From DYCT01 sp051875715 (GTDB lineage Bacteria; Bacteroidota; Bacteroidia; Bacteroidales; Bacteroidaceae), in the NCBI GenBank assembly GCA_051875715.1, contig JBJEHD010000033.1:1-64000 (forward strand): 64,000 bases of DNA, written 5' to 3'. Below the pieces are notes generated by a model. That model was not told where the DNA came from. It did no database searches and saw only the letters and a list, made by a program, of their open reading frames with translations. Positions 24,592 through 32,519 of the stretch are shown piece after piece; positions within the stretch are counted from its first letter, which is position 1; each line of letters starts with the position of its first letter. The position numbers and the translations under genes were made by a program.

Positions 24592-25659
24592 TTATACCGA
24601 TGGTGTGATAATCAGTCTCCAAGAATTATCTTTCTCGGTACGAGCAATATATCCCTTCTCGGTAAGGAGTTTCAATTGCTTGTTTACTGCAGTAAGACTG
24701 ATGCCTGCGGCTTCTGCCAATTGCGGGATGGTGCTGTTAGGCTGTTCATACATACGATTCAGTATTACGCTGGTTGTTGCACTGCGGAATTTCACACGTT
24801 CGCCATCAAACCACCATACATTGTCTCCGCGCTCCGTCAAGAACTGGATGTTGTATGACACCTCATCAATAAAGAGCTTCGTGAAATAAGAAAGGAACTG
24901 TTGAATGTCACGTTTTGTGGCATGTGCACCAAGTGAAGGAACAGCACCGACTGTGAGGTCTGTACGATGCAACGCCTCTAAATATTGCTTCTTCTTACGA
25001 CTGCGTACCACAATCATGGGATAATCATGGCGAGTGAGAATGTAATTGACCATCAATCGTGCTATACGTCCGTTAGCATCTTCAAACGGATGAATGCGAA
25101 TATATCGATAGTGGAATATCGCAGCAAGTTCTATTGGCGTGAATTTTCCTGACCTTTCTACATCATTGTACCAATCGACCAAATCGCTCATCAAAGCCGG
25201 AGTCTCTTCGGGCGTCGCATACTCGAATCTGTCGCCATAACGAGTGATGACAGAATTTGGACGGGTTTTGTATTGCCCAGCATGAATAACATAACTGGTC
25301 TGAACACCTCCAGGCAATGTGCGATATACAGTATAGTCCTCTCTCAGGAGAGTTTTATGCAACGTTCGTATGAAATGCTGCGTCAAAGGTGTCTCCTTAA
25401 GCAGTGCTTCCTCTTTCATCATTTGCAGGCCCACATTGCTCGCTGTCATTTCGTGTACATCACGAACATCCGCCTCACCGACTATCTTTCCGAAAAGGAG
25501 CAATATCTCTGTCTGCCCGTATGTCAGCGTATTACCCTCAATGTGGTTGCTATTGTAGTTGAAATCAATGGAGAATCGACGGCTGAGCATTTCCCTGTCT
25601 CTATCAGACAAAGGCAGCAAAGCGTTCCACTCATTCATTACCTCTTCTATACTCTTCAT
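24592..25659 (-). CDS. Fic family protein with C-terminal winged helix
   Basis: A 355-aa protein. The N-terminal inhibitory helix (about 34-43, NSNHIEGN, with the inhibitory glutamate) marks a class II Fic. The Fic core (about 95-235) has HPFEDANGR at about 190-198, with catalytic His; alanine replaces the usual glycine before N. About 275-355 is a winged helix (IPQLAEAAGISLTAVNKQL). Fic enzymes usually transfer AMP to a target protein. The gene is AT-richer than its neighbours and is flanked by direct-repeat operators, which suggests horizontal gain and self-regulation through the winged helix. Confidence 0.9.
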   Translation of the reverse strand: MKSIEEVMNEWNALLPLSDRDREMLSRRFSIDFNYNSNHIEGNTLTYGQTEILLLFGKIVGEADVRDVHEMTASNVGLQMMKEEALLKETPLTQHFIRTLHKTLLREDYTVYRTLPGGVQTSYVIHAGQYKTRPNSVITRYGDRFEYATPEETPALMSDLVDWYNDVERSGKFTPIELAAIFHYRYIRIHPFEDANGRIARLMVNYILTRHDYPMIVVRSRKKKQYLEALHRTDLTVGAVPSLGAHATKRDIQQFLSYFTKLFIDEVSYNIQFLTERGDNVWWFDGERVKFRSATTSVILNRMYEQPNSTIPQLAEAAGISLTAVNKQLKLLTEKGYIARTEKDNSWRLIITPSV

Positions 25660-25681
25660 ATATGTTGATTTTGCAACGATT

Positions 25682-25712
25682 TACACTAAAAGGTTTACGG
25701 AATCAACCTTTC
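25682..25712. promoter_or_regulatory. Operator-like repeat 1 at the fic promoter
   Basis: TACACTAAAAGGTT...AACCTTTC contains a dyad AAAGGTT/AACCTTT. It repeats the element at 25757-25788 (first 13 bases TACACTAAAAGGT identical) and lies between the fic -7 element and the start codon. Confidence 0.6.
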
Positions 25713-25719
25713 TGGACTA

Positions 25720-25727
25720 CAAAGATA
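25720..25727 (-). promoter_or_regulatory. -7 promoter element of fic
   Basis: Minus-strand TATCTTTG lies between the two operator-like repeats, with a predicted leader of about 55 nt. Binding at either repeat would cover or flank the polymerase. Confidence 0.55.
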
Positions 25728-25756
25728 CCAACTTTTATCATGATGATGCAATAAAA

Positions 25757-25788
25757 TACACTAAAAGGTGTATGTCAATAACCTTTTC
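25757..25788. promoter_or_regulatory. Operator-like repeat 2 at the fic promoter
   Basis: TACACTAAAAGGTG...AACCTTTTC is a second copy of the 25682 element, 75 bp away start to start, with AAAAGG/CCTTTT dyad arms. It lies where the -33 region and upstream contacts would be. Confidence 0.6.
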
Positions 25789-25897
25789 AGCATTATCCGG
25801 TGTTTTTGGGGTATTGTACTTTTGACTTTTTGTGATTAGTCACTCGTGCGTGTGCTTATATATGATAATGTGTTTTCCGGACGATGTGTACGGGTAC

Positions 25898-25925
25898 AAA
25901 AAAAGCCATCCTTGCGGACGGCTTT
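25898..25925 (-). terminator. Rho-independent terminator of rplS
   Basis: Minus-strand AAGCCGTCC and GGATGGCTT pair around GCAA, followed by seven Ts, 26 bp after the rplS stop. Confidence 0.85.
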
Positions 25926-25951
25926 CTTTATGCCTTTGGCGAGATGTCTGC

Positions 25952-26305
25952 TTACGCGTTGACTCTCTTTTCCTGGATTCTGGCTTTCTTACCCGTGAGT
26001 TTGCGGAGGTAATACAACTTGGCTCTGCGAACCTTACCTACCTTGTTCACTACGATACTGTCGATAGCCGGCGATTCGAGCGGGAAGATACGCTCTACAC
26101 CTACAGTTCCAGACATCTTACGAACCGTGAAACGCTTCTTCTCCTGGTGGCCGCAGATTTTGATGACTACGCCACGATACTGCTGTACGCGTTCCTTGTT
26201 TCCTTCGATGATACGATATGCCACCGTAATCGTGTCACCAGCCTTGAAGCTGGGGTGCTGCTTGCCGGTAGCAAATGCTTCTTCTGCAATTTTAATTAAA
26301 TCCAT
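25952..26305 (-). CDS. rplS: Ribosomal protein bL19
   Basis: A 117-aa protein with the L19 sequence: FKAGDTITVAYRIIEGNKER, then GVVIKICG, TVRKMSGTVGVERIFPL and the basic KLYYLRKLTGKKARI near the end. It sits at the 30S-50S interface of the large subunit. The ATG at 26305 is chosen because an A/T-rich leader precedes it and the family begins MDLI; the open frame extends ten codons further. Single gene with its own terminator. Confidence 0.97.
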   Translation of the reverse strand: MDLIKIAEEAFATGKQHPSFKAGDTITVAYRIIEGNKERVQQYRGVVIKICGHQEKKRFTVRKMSGTVGVERIFPLESPAIDSIVVNKVGKVRRAKLYYLRKLTGKKARIQEKRVNA

Positions 26306-26466
26306 TGTTTTATTATTAAATTGTTTATCGTCCAACGCAACATATCAAGTAACACTTCTTTGACAGCGATTGCGCGAAAGCGGTGCAAAATAACGGCTTT
26401 TTTGTCAGATGGCCAAACAACTGGCTGATTTATTTTCATCTACGCGCCCATTTCTGAATTTTGTCG

Positions 26467-26474
26467 TACATTTG
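26467..26474 (+). promoter_or_regulatory. -7 promoter element for the nucleotidase-GH3 genes
   Basis: TACATTTG matches TAnnTTTG and lies 20 bp before the ATG at 26494. The likely operon runs to the end of the GH3 fusion gene. Confidence 0.55.
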
Positions 26475-26493
26475 CCTTCACTACAATTAAAAT

Positions 26494-27282
26494 ATGTCAC
26501 CTATTATGATGAAACATCCACACGCACATGCCTGGGGAATGGCATTGCTGCTGGCCGCGACACTGACGGCCACCGCCTGCCGTTCCTCCTACCAGATTCG
26601 TGAAATCAGCGGCGGACGCATCGCCGTCACATCCGCCCTCGACGCAGCGCCCTATCCGGAAGCCGTCGCCATCCTGACGCCTTACAAGGCCAAGGTGGAC
26701 AGCGTCATGACGCCCATCATCGGGCAAAGCGCACAAGAGATGCACGCCCAACGGCCGGAGAGCCTTCTGTCGAACCTCGCGGCCGACATCCTGAAGCAGG
26801 CCGCCGAGTCGTACACCGGACGGACAGTCGACCTGGCCATCACCAACATGGGCGGCCTGCGCAATTCGCTGCCTGCCGGCCCCATTGCCTTTGGGAACGT
26901 CTACGAAATCTTCCCCTTCCAGAACTCGCTTTGCGTCATGCACATGAAAGGCGAGGCACTGCTCCGCCTCTTCACCCAGATAGCCGCCCTCGGCGGCGAA
27001 TGCGTCAGCCACGGGGTGAGGCTGAGGGTGTCGAAAACAGGGCGTCTGCTCCAGGCCACGCTCTGCGACGAGCCCATCGACCCGGAACGGACCTATACCG
27101 TGGCCTCCATCGACTACCTGGCCGAGGGGAACGACGGTCTGACGGCCTTCACCCAGGCGACGGACAAAGAATGCCCCGAAGGGCTCACCATCCGCCAGTT
27201 GGTGGTGGACTACGTCAAGGCCCTGGCCGCCAAGGGCGAACCTGTCCGCTCGCAACTGGAGGGACGCATCATCCTTGAATAA
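26494..27282 (+). CDS. 5'-nucleotidase C-terminal domain lipoprotein
   Basis: A 262-aa lipoprotein (lipobox TATACRSS, Cys at about residue 29). Its body is the substrate-binding C-terminal domain of periplasmic 5'-nucleotidases: LSNLAADILKQAAE, ITNMGGLRNSLPAG and VASIDYLAEGNDGLTAF. The catalytic metallophosphatase domain is missing here and is encoded by the next gene, so the two may act as a split enzyme on nucleotides in the periplasm. The start may be the ATG at 26494 or 26506. Confidence 0.88.
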   Translation: MSPIMMKHPHAHAWGMALLLAATLTATACRSSYQIREISGGRIAVTSALDAAPYPEAVAILTPYKAKVDSVMTPIIGQSAQEMHAQRPESLLSNLAADILKQAAESYTGRTVDLAITNMGGLRNSLPAGPIAFGNVYEIFPFQNSLCVMHMKGEALLRLFTQIAALGGECVSHGVRLRVSKTGRLLQATLCDEPIDPERTYTVASIDYLAEGNDGLTAFTQATDKECPEGLTIRQLVVDYVKALAAKGEPVRSQLEGRIILE

Positions 27283-27284
27283 TC

Positions 27285-28187
27285 ATGAATCACCTAAACG
27301 ACGTACATCTTATGACACACCTGTTCAAACCTGTTCTGTTGCGGGCCTGCCTGCTGGCCGGCCTGACGCTTTCGGTGTCGCCTTCGGCCGCCCAGCGTAC
27401 GCGCGAACTCGTCATCCTGCATACCAACGACACGCACAGCCGCATCGAGCCGCTGCCTGCCAACTTCAGACCGGCCGAGCGGGCCGACAAGGCGGGCTTT
27501 GTCCGCCGGGCCACGCTGGTCCACGAGATGCGCCGCGAGCATCCGGACTTGCTGCTGTTCGACTGCGGCGACTTCTCGCAGGGCACTCCTTACTATAACA
27601 TGTTCCAGGGCGAGGTGGAAATCCGCCTGATGAACGAGGCCGGCTACGACGCCGGCACCATCGGCAACCACGAGTTCGACTTCGGGCTCGACAACATGTG
27701 CCGCATCTTCCGCATGGCCCGCTACCCCATCGTCTGCGCCAACTACGACTTCACCGGCACGGTGCTCGAAAAGGTGGTAAAGCCTTACACCATCATCCAC
27801 CGCCACGGCCTGAAAATCGGTGTGTTCGGTCTCAGCCCGCGCATGGAGGGGCTGGTGCAGGAATGCAACTTCGTCGGTGTGACGTACAAAGACCCCGTCG
27901 AGGCCGCCAACGAGGTGGCCGCGCTGCTGAAGGAGAAGAAACATTGCGACCTGGTCGTCTGCCTGTCGCACCTGGGGTGGAAATCGGGCCTCAACAACCC
28001 CGAAAGCGATGAGTACCTCATCCCGCGCACACGCCACATCGACATCGTGCTGGGCGGGCACTCGCACTCGCTGTTCTCCGATGTGGTGTGGTATCGCAAC
28101 CTCGACGGCGAACGGGTGGCCGTGCAGCAAATGGGCAAGAACGGCGAGTTCGTGGGCAAAATGACCGTCAAACTGACCCGCCCATGA
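27285..28187 (+). CDS. Metallophosphoesterase, N-terminal half of a 5'-nucleotidase
   Basis: A 300-aa exported protein. A signal peptide ends around SPSAAQ, then come calcineurin-like metal motifs: ILHTNDTHS, FDCGDFSQGTPY, GNHEFDFG, LSHLG and GGHSHS. It contains only the catalytic part of UshA-like nucleotidases; the C-terminal domain is in the gene before it, in reversed order. It starts three bases after that gene and its stop overlaps the GH3 gene start (ATGA). An alternative start is the ATG at 27312. Confidence 0.9.
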   Translation: MNHLNDVHLMTHLFKPVLLRACLLAGLTLSVSPSAAQRTRELVILHTNDTHSRIEPLPANFRPAERADKAGFVRRATLVHEMRREHPDLLLFDCGDFSQGTPYYNMFQGEVEIRLMNEAGYDAGTIGNHEFDFGLDNMCRIFRMARYPIVCANYDFTGTVLEKVVKPYTIIHRHGLKIGVFGLSPRMEGLVQECNFVGVTYKDPVEAANEVAALLKEKKHCDLVVCLSHLGWKSGLNNPESDEYLIPRTRHIDIVLGGHSHSLFSDVVWYRNLDGERVAVQQMGKNGEFVGKMTVKLTRP

Positions 28188-31100
28188 GACGGTACCTCGG
28201 TCTGTGCCTGGCCGTCCTGCTGCTGACGGCAGGCAGATGGTGTGCGGCCTCCGCCCAAGAGGGAGGGCCTGCGCTGGTGGCCCACGTGCAAGAGACGGAC
28301 GAATGCCGCACCTGGGTGGAACAGACGATGAAGCGCATGACGCTGAAGGAAAAGGTGGGGCAACTGTTCGTCTACACCATTGCCCCGCACACCGACAAGA
28401 AGAACCAGGCCTTGCTGCGCGAGGTGGTGCAGGACTGCCATGTGGGCGGCCTGCTGTTCTCCGGCGGCAAGATGCACGACCAGGCCATGCTGACCAACCA
28501 GGCGCAGGAATGGGCACAGACACCCCTGCTCATCACGTTCGACGGCGAGTGGGGACTGGCCATGCGTCTGAAGGAGGTGCCGGCCTTTCCGCGCAACATG
28601 GCGCTGGGCTGCATCCGGGAGGACGGCCTCCTCTTCGACTACGGCCGCGAGGTGGCCCGCCAATGCCGCGAGATGGGCGTCCACGTCAATTTCGCCCCCG
28701 TGGCCGACGTCAACATCAACCCCGACAACCCCGTCATCAACACCCGCTCGTTCGGCGAAGACCCGCGGCTGGTGGCCGACAAGGCGACGGCCTACGCCCG
28801 AGGGCTGGAGAGCGGCGGCGTGTTGTCCGTGGTCAAGCACTTTCCGGGACACGGCGACACCAACGTCGACTCGCACGAGTCGATGCCCGTCCTCCCGTTC
28901 GACCGCGCCCGGCTGGACAGCGTCGAACTGTTGCCTTTCCGCCAAGCTGTCCGCTCGGGTCTGGGTGCCGTCATGGTGGGACACCTACAGGTGCCGGCCA
29001 TCGATTCGTCGGGGCTGCCCGCCTCGCTGTCACCGGCTATCGTGACCGGCCTGCTGCGCCGCGAGATGGGCTTCAAGGGCCTCATCTTCACCGACGCGCT
29101 GGCCATGAAAGGCGTGTCCGGACGAGGCGACCTCTGCGTCATGGCCCTCCAGGCGGGTGTCGACATGCTGCTCACCCCACGGGCCATCAAGGCGGAAATC
29201 GCCTCCGTCATGAAAGCCATCGAGAAGGGTGAACTGGCCCAGGCCGACATCGAGGAACGATGCCGCCGGGTGCTGACCTACAAATACGCTCTCGGCGCAC
29301 ACCATCGGCAGCCCATCCGCCTGTCGGGCCTGAAGGAGCGCATCTGGACGCCCGAGGCCGACGACCTGCTGAAGCGGTTGCAGTCCGCCAGCCTCACGTT
29401 GTTGGGGAACCGGAAACGCACGCTTCCCTTCCCCCATTCGGCCGACACGCTTTTGGTAATCCGCATCGGCAAGGAACAGGCCGACACGGCCTTCATCCTA
29501 CAACTGTCGCAGTTCACGCCCGTCCGCACCCTTCGCCTGACGACCTCGACCCCTACGGCCGAGAAGCAGCGGTGGCTGGATCTGGCCGCCCGGAAACGGC
29601 AGGTGGTGGTGTCGGTGAGCACCCGCAAGCTGAAGCCCTTCGGGCCGTTCCTGGCCTCGCTCACACTCAACGCGCCCACCGTCTACGCCTTGTTCACTCC
29701 CTTCGTCACGCTGGAGAAGACCACTTCGTCGGTGGCTTCGGCGGCGGCCATCGTGGCGGCCCATTCGTCCGACGCCTTCGTGCAACGGCAAGTGGCCAAG
29801 GCCCTTTTCGGGCACGCCGGGCTGGACGGACGGCTGCCGGCCAAGTTGCCTGCACTCTTCGAGGTCGGCGACGGTGTGACGTACGCGATGCCGATGACCG
29901 CCCGCCGTACGCCCGAGGAGTTGGGGATGGACGGTTCGTGCCTGGCGCGCATCGACTCACTGGCCAAGGCCGGCATGGCCGCCAAGGCCTTTCCGGGCTG
30001 TCAGATCTACGTGCTCCGCAAGGGCGAGGTGGTATACGACCGATGCTTCGGCTCGTTCACGTATGACGGACACGCTCAGCCCGTGCACCCCAACGACCTC
30101 TACGACCTGGCCTCGCTGACCAAGACGACGGCCACCCTGCTGGCCGTGATGAAACTCTACGATCAGGGACGCCTCAACCTGACCGACAAGGCGTCGGCCT
30201 TCCTGCCTTACCTGCGGGGGACCGACAAGGCCGACATCACCATCCGCCAACTGCTGCTGCACGAGTCGGGCCTGCCCTCCGGCATTCCCTTCTACCAGGC
30301 CGCGCTTGACGAGGAGAGCTACACCGCGCCCTTCGTCCAGGCCAGACGCGATGCAGCCCACCCCGTGCAAGCCGGGAAGAAGGCCTATGCGGCCCGCACG
30401 TTCCGCTTCCGGCCGGAGTGGGTGTCGGCCGTACCGACCGACACGTTCAGCCTGCCCGTCGCCGAAGGGTTGTGGCTCAACCCGCGTTTCCGTTCCGAGT
30501 GCGAACGCCTGCTGGCCGAAGCGTCGCTCGGCCGCACCACCTATCGGTATGGTTGTCCGAACTTCATCCTGCTCAAGGAAGTGGTGGAACACATCGCCGG
30601 CGAACCGATGGACGAACTTCTCGACCGGGAGTTCTACCGCCCGATGGGACTAAAACGGCTGCTCTTCCGCCCGCTGCGACGCTACGGCAAAGGCTCCATC
30701 GCCCCGACCGTCCGGGCCGACTATCTACGGCGCGGCACCGAGGTGTTGCAGGGCTACGTCCACGACGAGTCGGCTGCCTTCTTCGGAGGGGTTTCGGGCA
30801 ATGCCGGCCTGTTCGGCTCGGCCTCCGACGTGGCCGCCGTCTACCAGATGCTGCTCGACGGCGGCACCTATCAGGGCCGCCGCTATCTGGGCGAGAGCAC
30901 CTGCCAGTTGTTCACCACCGCCACGTCGCGTCAAAGCCGCCGGGGCCTCGGATTCGACCGCCCCGACACGCGCCGCCCGGAGAAAAGTCCGTGTGCCGCC
31001 TCGGCCCCGGCCTCGGTCTACGGGCACACCGGCTTCACCGGCACCTGCGCCTGGGTGGACCCGGACAACCGCCTGGTATACGTTTTCTTGAGCAACCGCA

Positions 31101-31216
31101 CCTTCCCCCAGCCATGGAACAACCTGCTGGGTCAGATGAACATCCGCACCGACATCCAGGAGGTGCTCTACCAGGCCTTGGGCAAGGCCCTCCCCACCCC
31201 TCCCAGACGGCCTTAG
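28184..31216 (+). CDS. GH3 beta-N-acetylglucosaminidase fused to a serine beta-lactamase-like domain
   Basis: A 1010-aa exported protein. After a signal peptide, residues about 40-380 are a NagZ-type GH3 domain with FAPVADVN and KHFPGHGDTNVDSHE, where the His/Asp pair acts as general acid-base. A GH3 C-terminal part follows (about 400-570). Residues about 600-1000 are a class C beta-lactamase/penicillin-binding-like domain with SLTKTT (SxxK) and YGCPNF (YxN-like). NagZ removes GlcNAc from muropeptides, so one protein may combine sugar and peptide or ester handling of cell-wall fragments. The start overlaps the upstream stop. Confidence 0.9.
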   Translation: MRRYLGLCLAVLLLTAGRWCAASAQEGGPALVAHVQETDECRTWVEQTMKRMTLKEKVGQLFVYTIAPHTDKKNQALLREVVQDCHVGGLLFSGGKMHDQAMLTNQAQEWAQTPLLITFDGEWGLAMRLKEVPAFPRNMALGCIREDGLLFDYGREVARQCREMGVHVNFAPVADVNINPDNPVINTRSFGEDPRLVADKATAYARGLESGGVLSVVKHFPGHGDTNVDSHESMPVLPFDRARLDSVELLPFRQAVRSGLGAVMVGHLQVPAIDSSGLPASLSPAIVTGLLRREMGFKGLIFTDALAMKGVSGRGDLCVMALQAGVDMLLTPRAIKAEIASVMKAIEKGELAQADIEERCRRVLTYKYALGAHHRQPIRLSGLKERIWTPEADDLLKRLQSASLTLLGNRKRTLPFPHSADTLLVIRIGKEQADTAFILQLSQFTPVRTLRLTTSTPTAEKQRWLDLAARKRQVVVSVSTRKLKPFGPFLASLTLNAPTVYALFTPFVTLEKTTSSVASAAAIVAAHSSDAFVQRQVAKALFGHAGLDGRLPAKLPALFEVGDGVTYAMPMTARRTPEELGMDGSCLARIDSLAKAGMAAKAFPGCQIYVLRKGEVVYDRCFGSFTYDGHAQPVHPNDLYDLASLTKTTATLLAVMKLYDQGRLNLTDKASAFLPYLRGTDKADITIRQLLLHESGLPSGIPFYQAALDEESYTAPFVQARRDAAHPVQAGKKAYAARTFRFRPEWVSAVPTDTFSLPVAEGLWLNPRFRSECERLLAEASLGRTTYRYGCPNFILLKEVVEHIAGEPMDELLDREFYRPMGLKRLLFRPLRRYGKGSIAPTVRADYLRRGTEVLQGYVHDESAAFFGGVSGNAGLFGSASDVAAVYQMLLDGGTYQGRRYLGESTCQLFTTATSRQSRRGLGFDRPDTRRPEKSPCAASAPASVYGHTGFTGTCAWVDPDNRLVYVFLSNRTFPQPWNNLLGQMNIRTDIQEVLYQALGKALPTPPRRP

Positions 31217-31234
31217 CGGAAGGGTTCAAACGCG

Positions 31235-31322
31235 TGTACACGCGAAGGCATTTGTCTGTACACGCGAAGGCACTTACGTGTACACGCGAAGGCCGATCCG
31301 TGTATACGTGTGAAATCCGGGT
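31235..31322. repeat. Array 2: four 22-bp tandem units with a GTGTACAC palindrome
   Basis: Units begin at 31235, 31257, 31279 and 31301, each 22 bp. The first three share TGTACACGCGAAGGC; the last is a diverged copy with TGTATACGTG. The first unit boundary forms the perfect 14-bp palindrome CGCGTGTACACGCG (31231-31244). It lies between the GH3 fusion gene and the GH5-like gene. No spacers, hence not CRISPR. Confidence 0.9.
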
Positions 31323-31379
31323 TAAACCTTTTCCCTTCCCGTCGGTCTAATCGGAAAACATACAATCAATCGGATACAG

Positions 31380-32369
31380 ATGAAACAATTCTTTTGGATG
31401 ATGTGCACGTGCCTTTGCCTCGCGTGCAGCGAGGCCGAGGCCTCCGACGGCGACCTCGACTACAAGAAGCCCGACAGTCCCATCCAGCCCTGGGACATGC
31501 AGGCCCTGCTGGGGCACGGGTTTGATGTGCAGTGGGCTGAGTTTCCACAGAAAATAGCCGCCTACGGCGAGGACGAGGTGCAAGCCATGGCCGAGATGGG
31601 CTTCCGGACAGCCCGCATCCGCACCGGCCTGCCGGCCGACGAATACCTGTTCGAGGCCCTGGACCGCTGCATCGACCATTGCCTCAAACACGGCCTCATC
31701 CCGGTGCTGGCCTACAACGCACTGGCCTACGAGGACGAGGCCTCCGAGGAGAACCTGCAGGCCAGCGTCGACTGGTGGACGACCGTGGCCGACCGCTACC
31801 GCGACTATCCGCACCGCCTGCTTTTCAACCTCAACATCGAGTGGAGCGGAGACACGGGACGCGACCAGGCCTGCATCGACCGCTTCTACGAGGCCGTCAC
31901 TCCGGCCATCCGTTCGACCAACCCCACCCGAATCCTTATCTACTCGCCGGCCAGGCTATCATCGCCCGAGTACTTCGACGACATGCGCATACCGGACTCG
32001 GCCGGCCCGTACGTCATGGCCGAATGGCATCTCTATGCCGCCGGCCCGAGCAAGAACCCGAACAGCCGGAAATACTGGTCGGTCGGGACGGAAGAAGAGA
32101 AACAGTCCATACGCGACATCGTGGCCCAAGGAGTGGCCTGGCAGGAAAAGCACCGGATACCGACCTGGGTGGGGGCTTGGATGCCGGGCAACTACAACAA
32201 GGGAAACGACTTCACGGTGGAGGAGCAGGTGGTCTTCGCCCGCTTCATGATCGAGACGCTCGATGCGCACCGGATTCCCTGGGCCGTGAACAGCCTGGAC
32301 AAGTTCTACGACGTGGAGCGCGACACCTGGCGCGACGAGATGCGGCCGCTGGTCGAGACGCTGCGCTGA
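31380..32369 (+). CDS. GH5-like (cellulase family) lipoprotein
   Basis: A 329-aa lipoprotein (lipobox CLCLACSE, Cys at residue 16). The body looks like a GH5 TIM barrel: GFDVQWAEFP, RTARIRTGLPADEY, LLFNLNIEWSG (about 147-157), MAEWHLYAAGPS (about 213-224) and TWVGAWMPGNYNKG (about 262-275). The glutamate of IEW could be the acid/base residue. At the usual nucleophile place (V-G-E-x) there is V-G-A-W, so the nucleophile seems absent or moved. It may be an inactive glycan-binding relative or a distant subfamily. No SD site or promoter is obvious; array 2 is just upstream. Confidence 0.75.
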   Translation: MKQFFWMMCTCLCLACSEAEASDGDLDYKKPDSPIQPWDMQALLGHGFDVQWAEFPQKIAAYGEDEVQAMAEMGFRTARIRTGLPADEYLFEALDRCIDHCLKHGLIPVLAYNALAYEDEASEENLQASVDWWTTVADRYRDYPHRLLFNLNIEWSGDTGRDQACIDRFYEAVTPAIRSTNPTRILIYSPARLSSPEYFDDMRIPDSAGPYVMAEWHLYAAGPSKNPNSRKYWSVGTEEEKQSIRDIVAQGVAWQEKHRIPTWVGAWMPGNYNKGNDFTVEEQVVFARFMIETLDAHRIPWAVNSLDKFYDVERDTWRDEMRPLVETLR

Positions 32370-32420
32370 AAACGGCAAGTGCCGCCCGGATGGGAACTCC
32401 GAGCGGCACTTGCTGCTTTG

Positions 32421-32508
32421 TTGCAACGACGTTGCAACGGGATTGCAATGGTGTTGCAACGGCATTGCAACACCATTTAAACGCCATTTAAATGCCGATT
32501 AAACAGGG
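32421..32508. repeat. Array 3: eight 11-bp (four 22-bp) tandem units with TTGCAA/TTTAAA palindromes
   Basis: Eight consecutive 11-bp units start at 32421, 32432, 32443, 32454, 32465, 32476, 32487 and 32498. The first five carry TTGCAA, the next two TTTAAA and the last TTAA. CGTTGCAACG forms a 10-bp palindrome at the first junction. Read as 22-bp units there are four. It lies between the convergent 3' ends of the GH5-like gene and the T9SS Omp28-like gene. Confidence 0.9.
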
Positions 32509-32519
32509 GGCAGACGGCA

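Noticed and set aside
24592..25659. Fic gene as the toxin of a toxin-antitoxin pair
   Set aside because: The inhibitory helix is inside the same protein (class II) and there is no small antitoxin gene next to it.
25817..25824. TACTTTTG on the plus strand as a promoter
   Set aside because: Matches TAnnTTTG, but no -33 element at the right distance and no plus-strand gene follows; likely chance in an AT-rich stretch.
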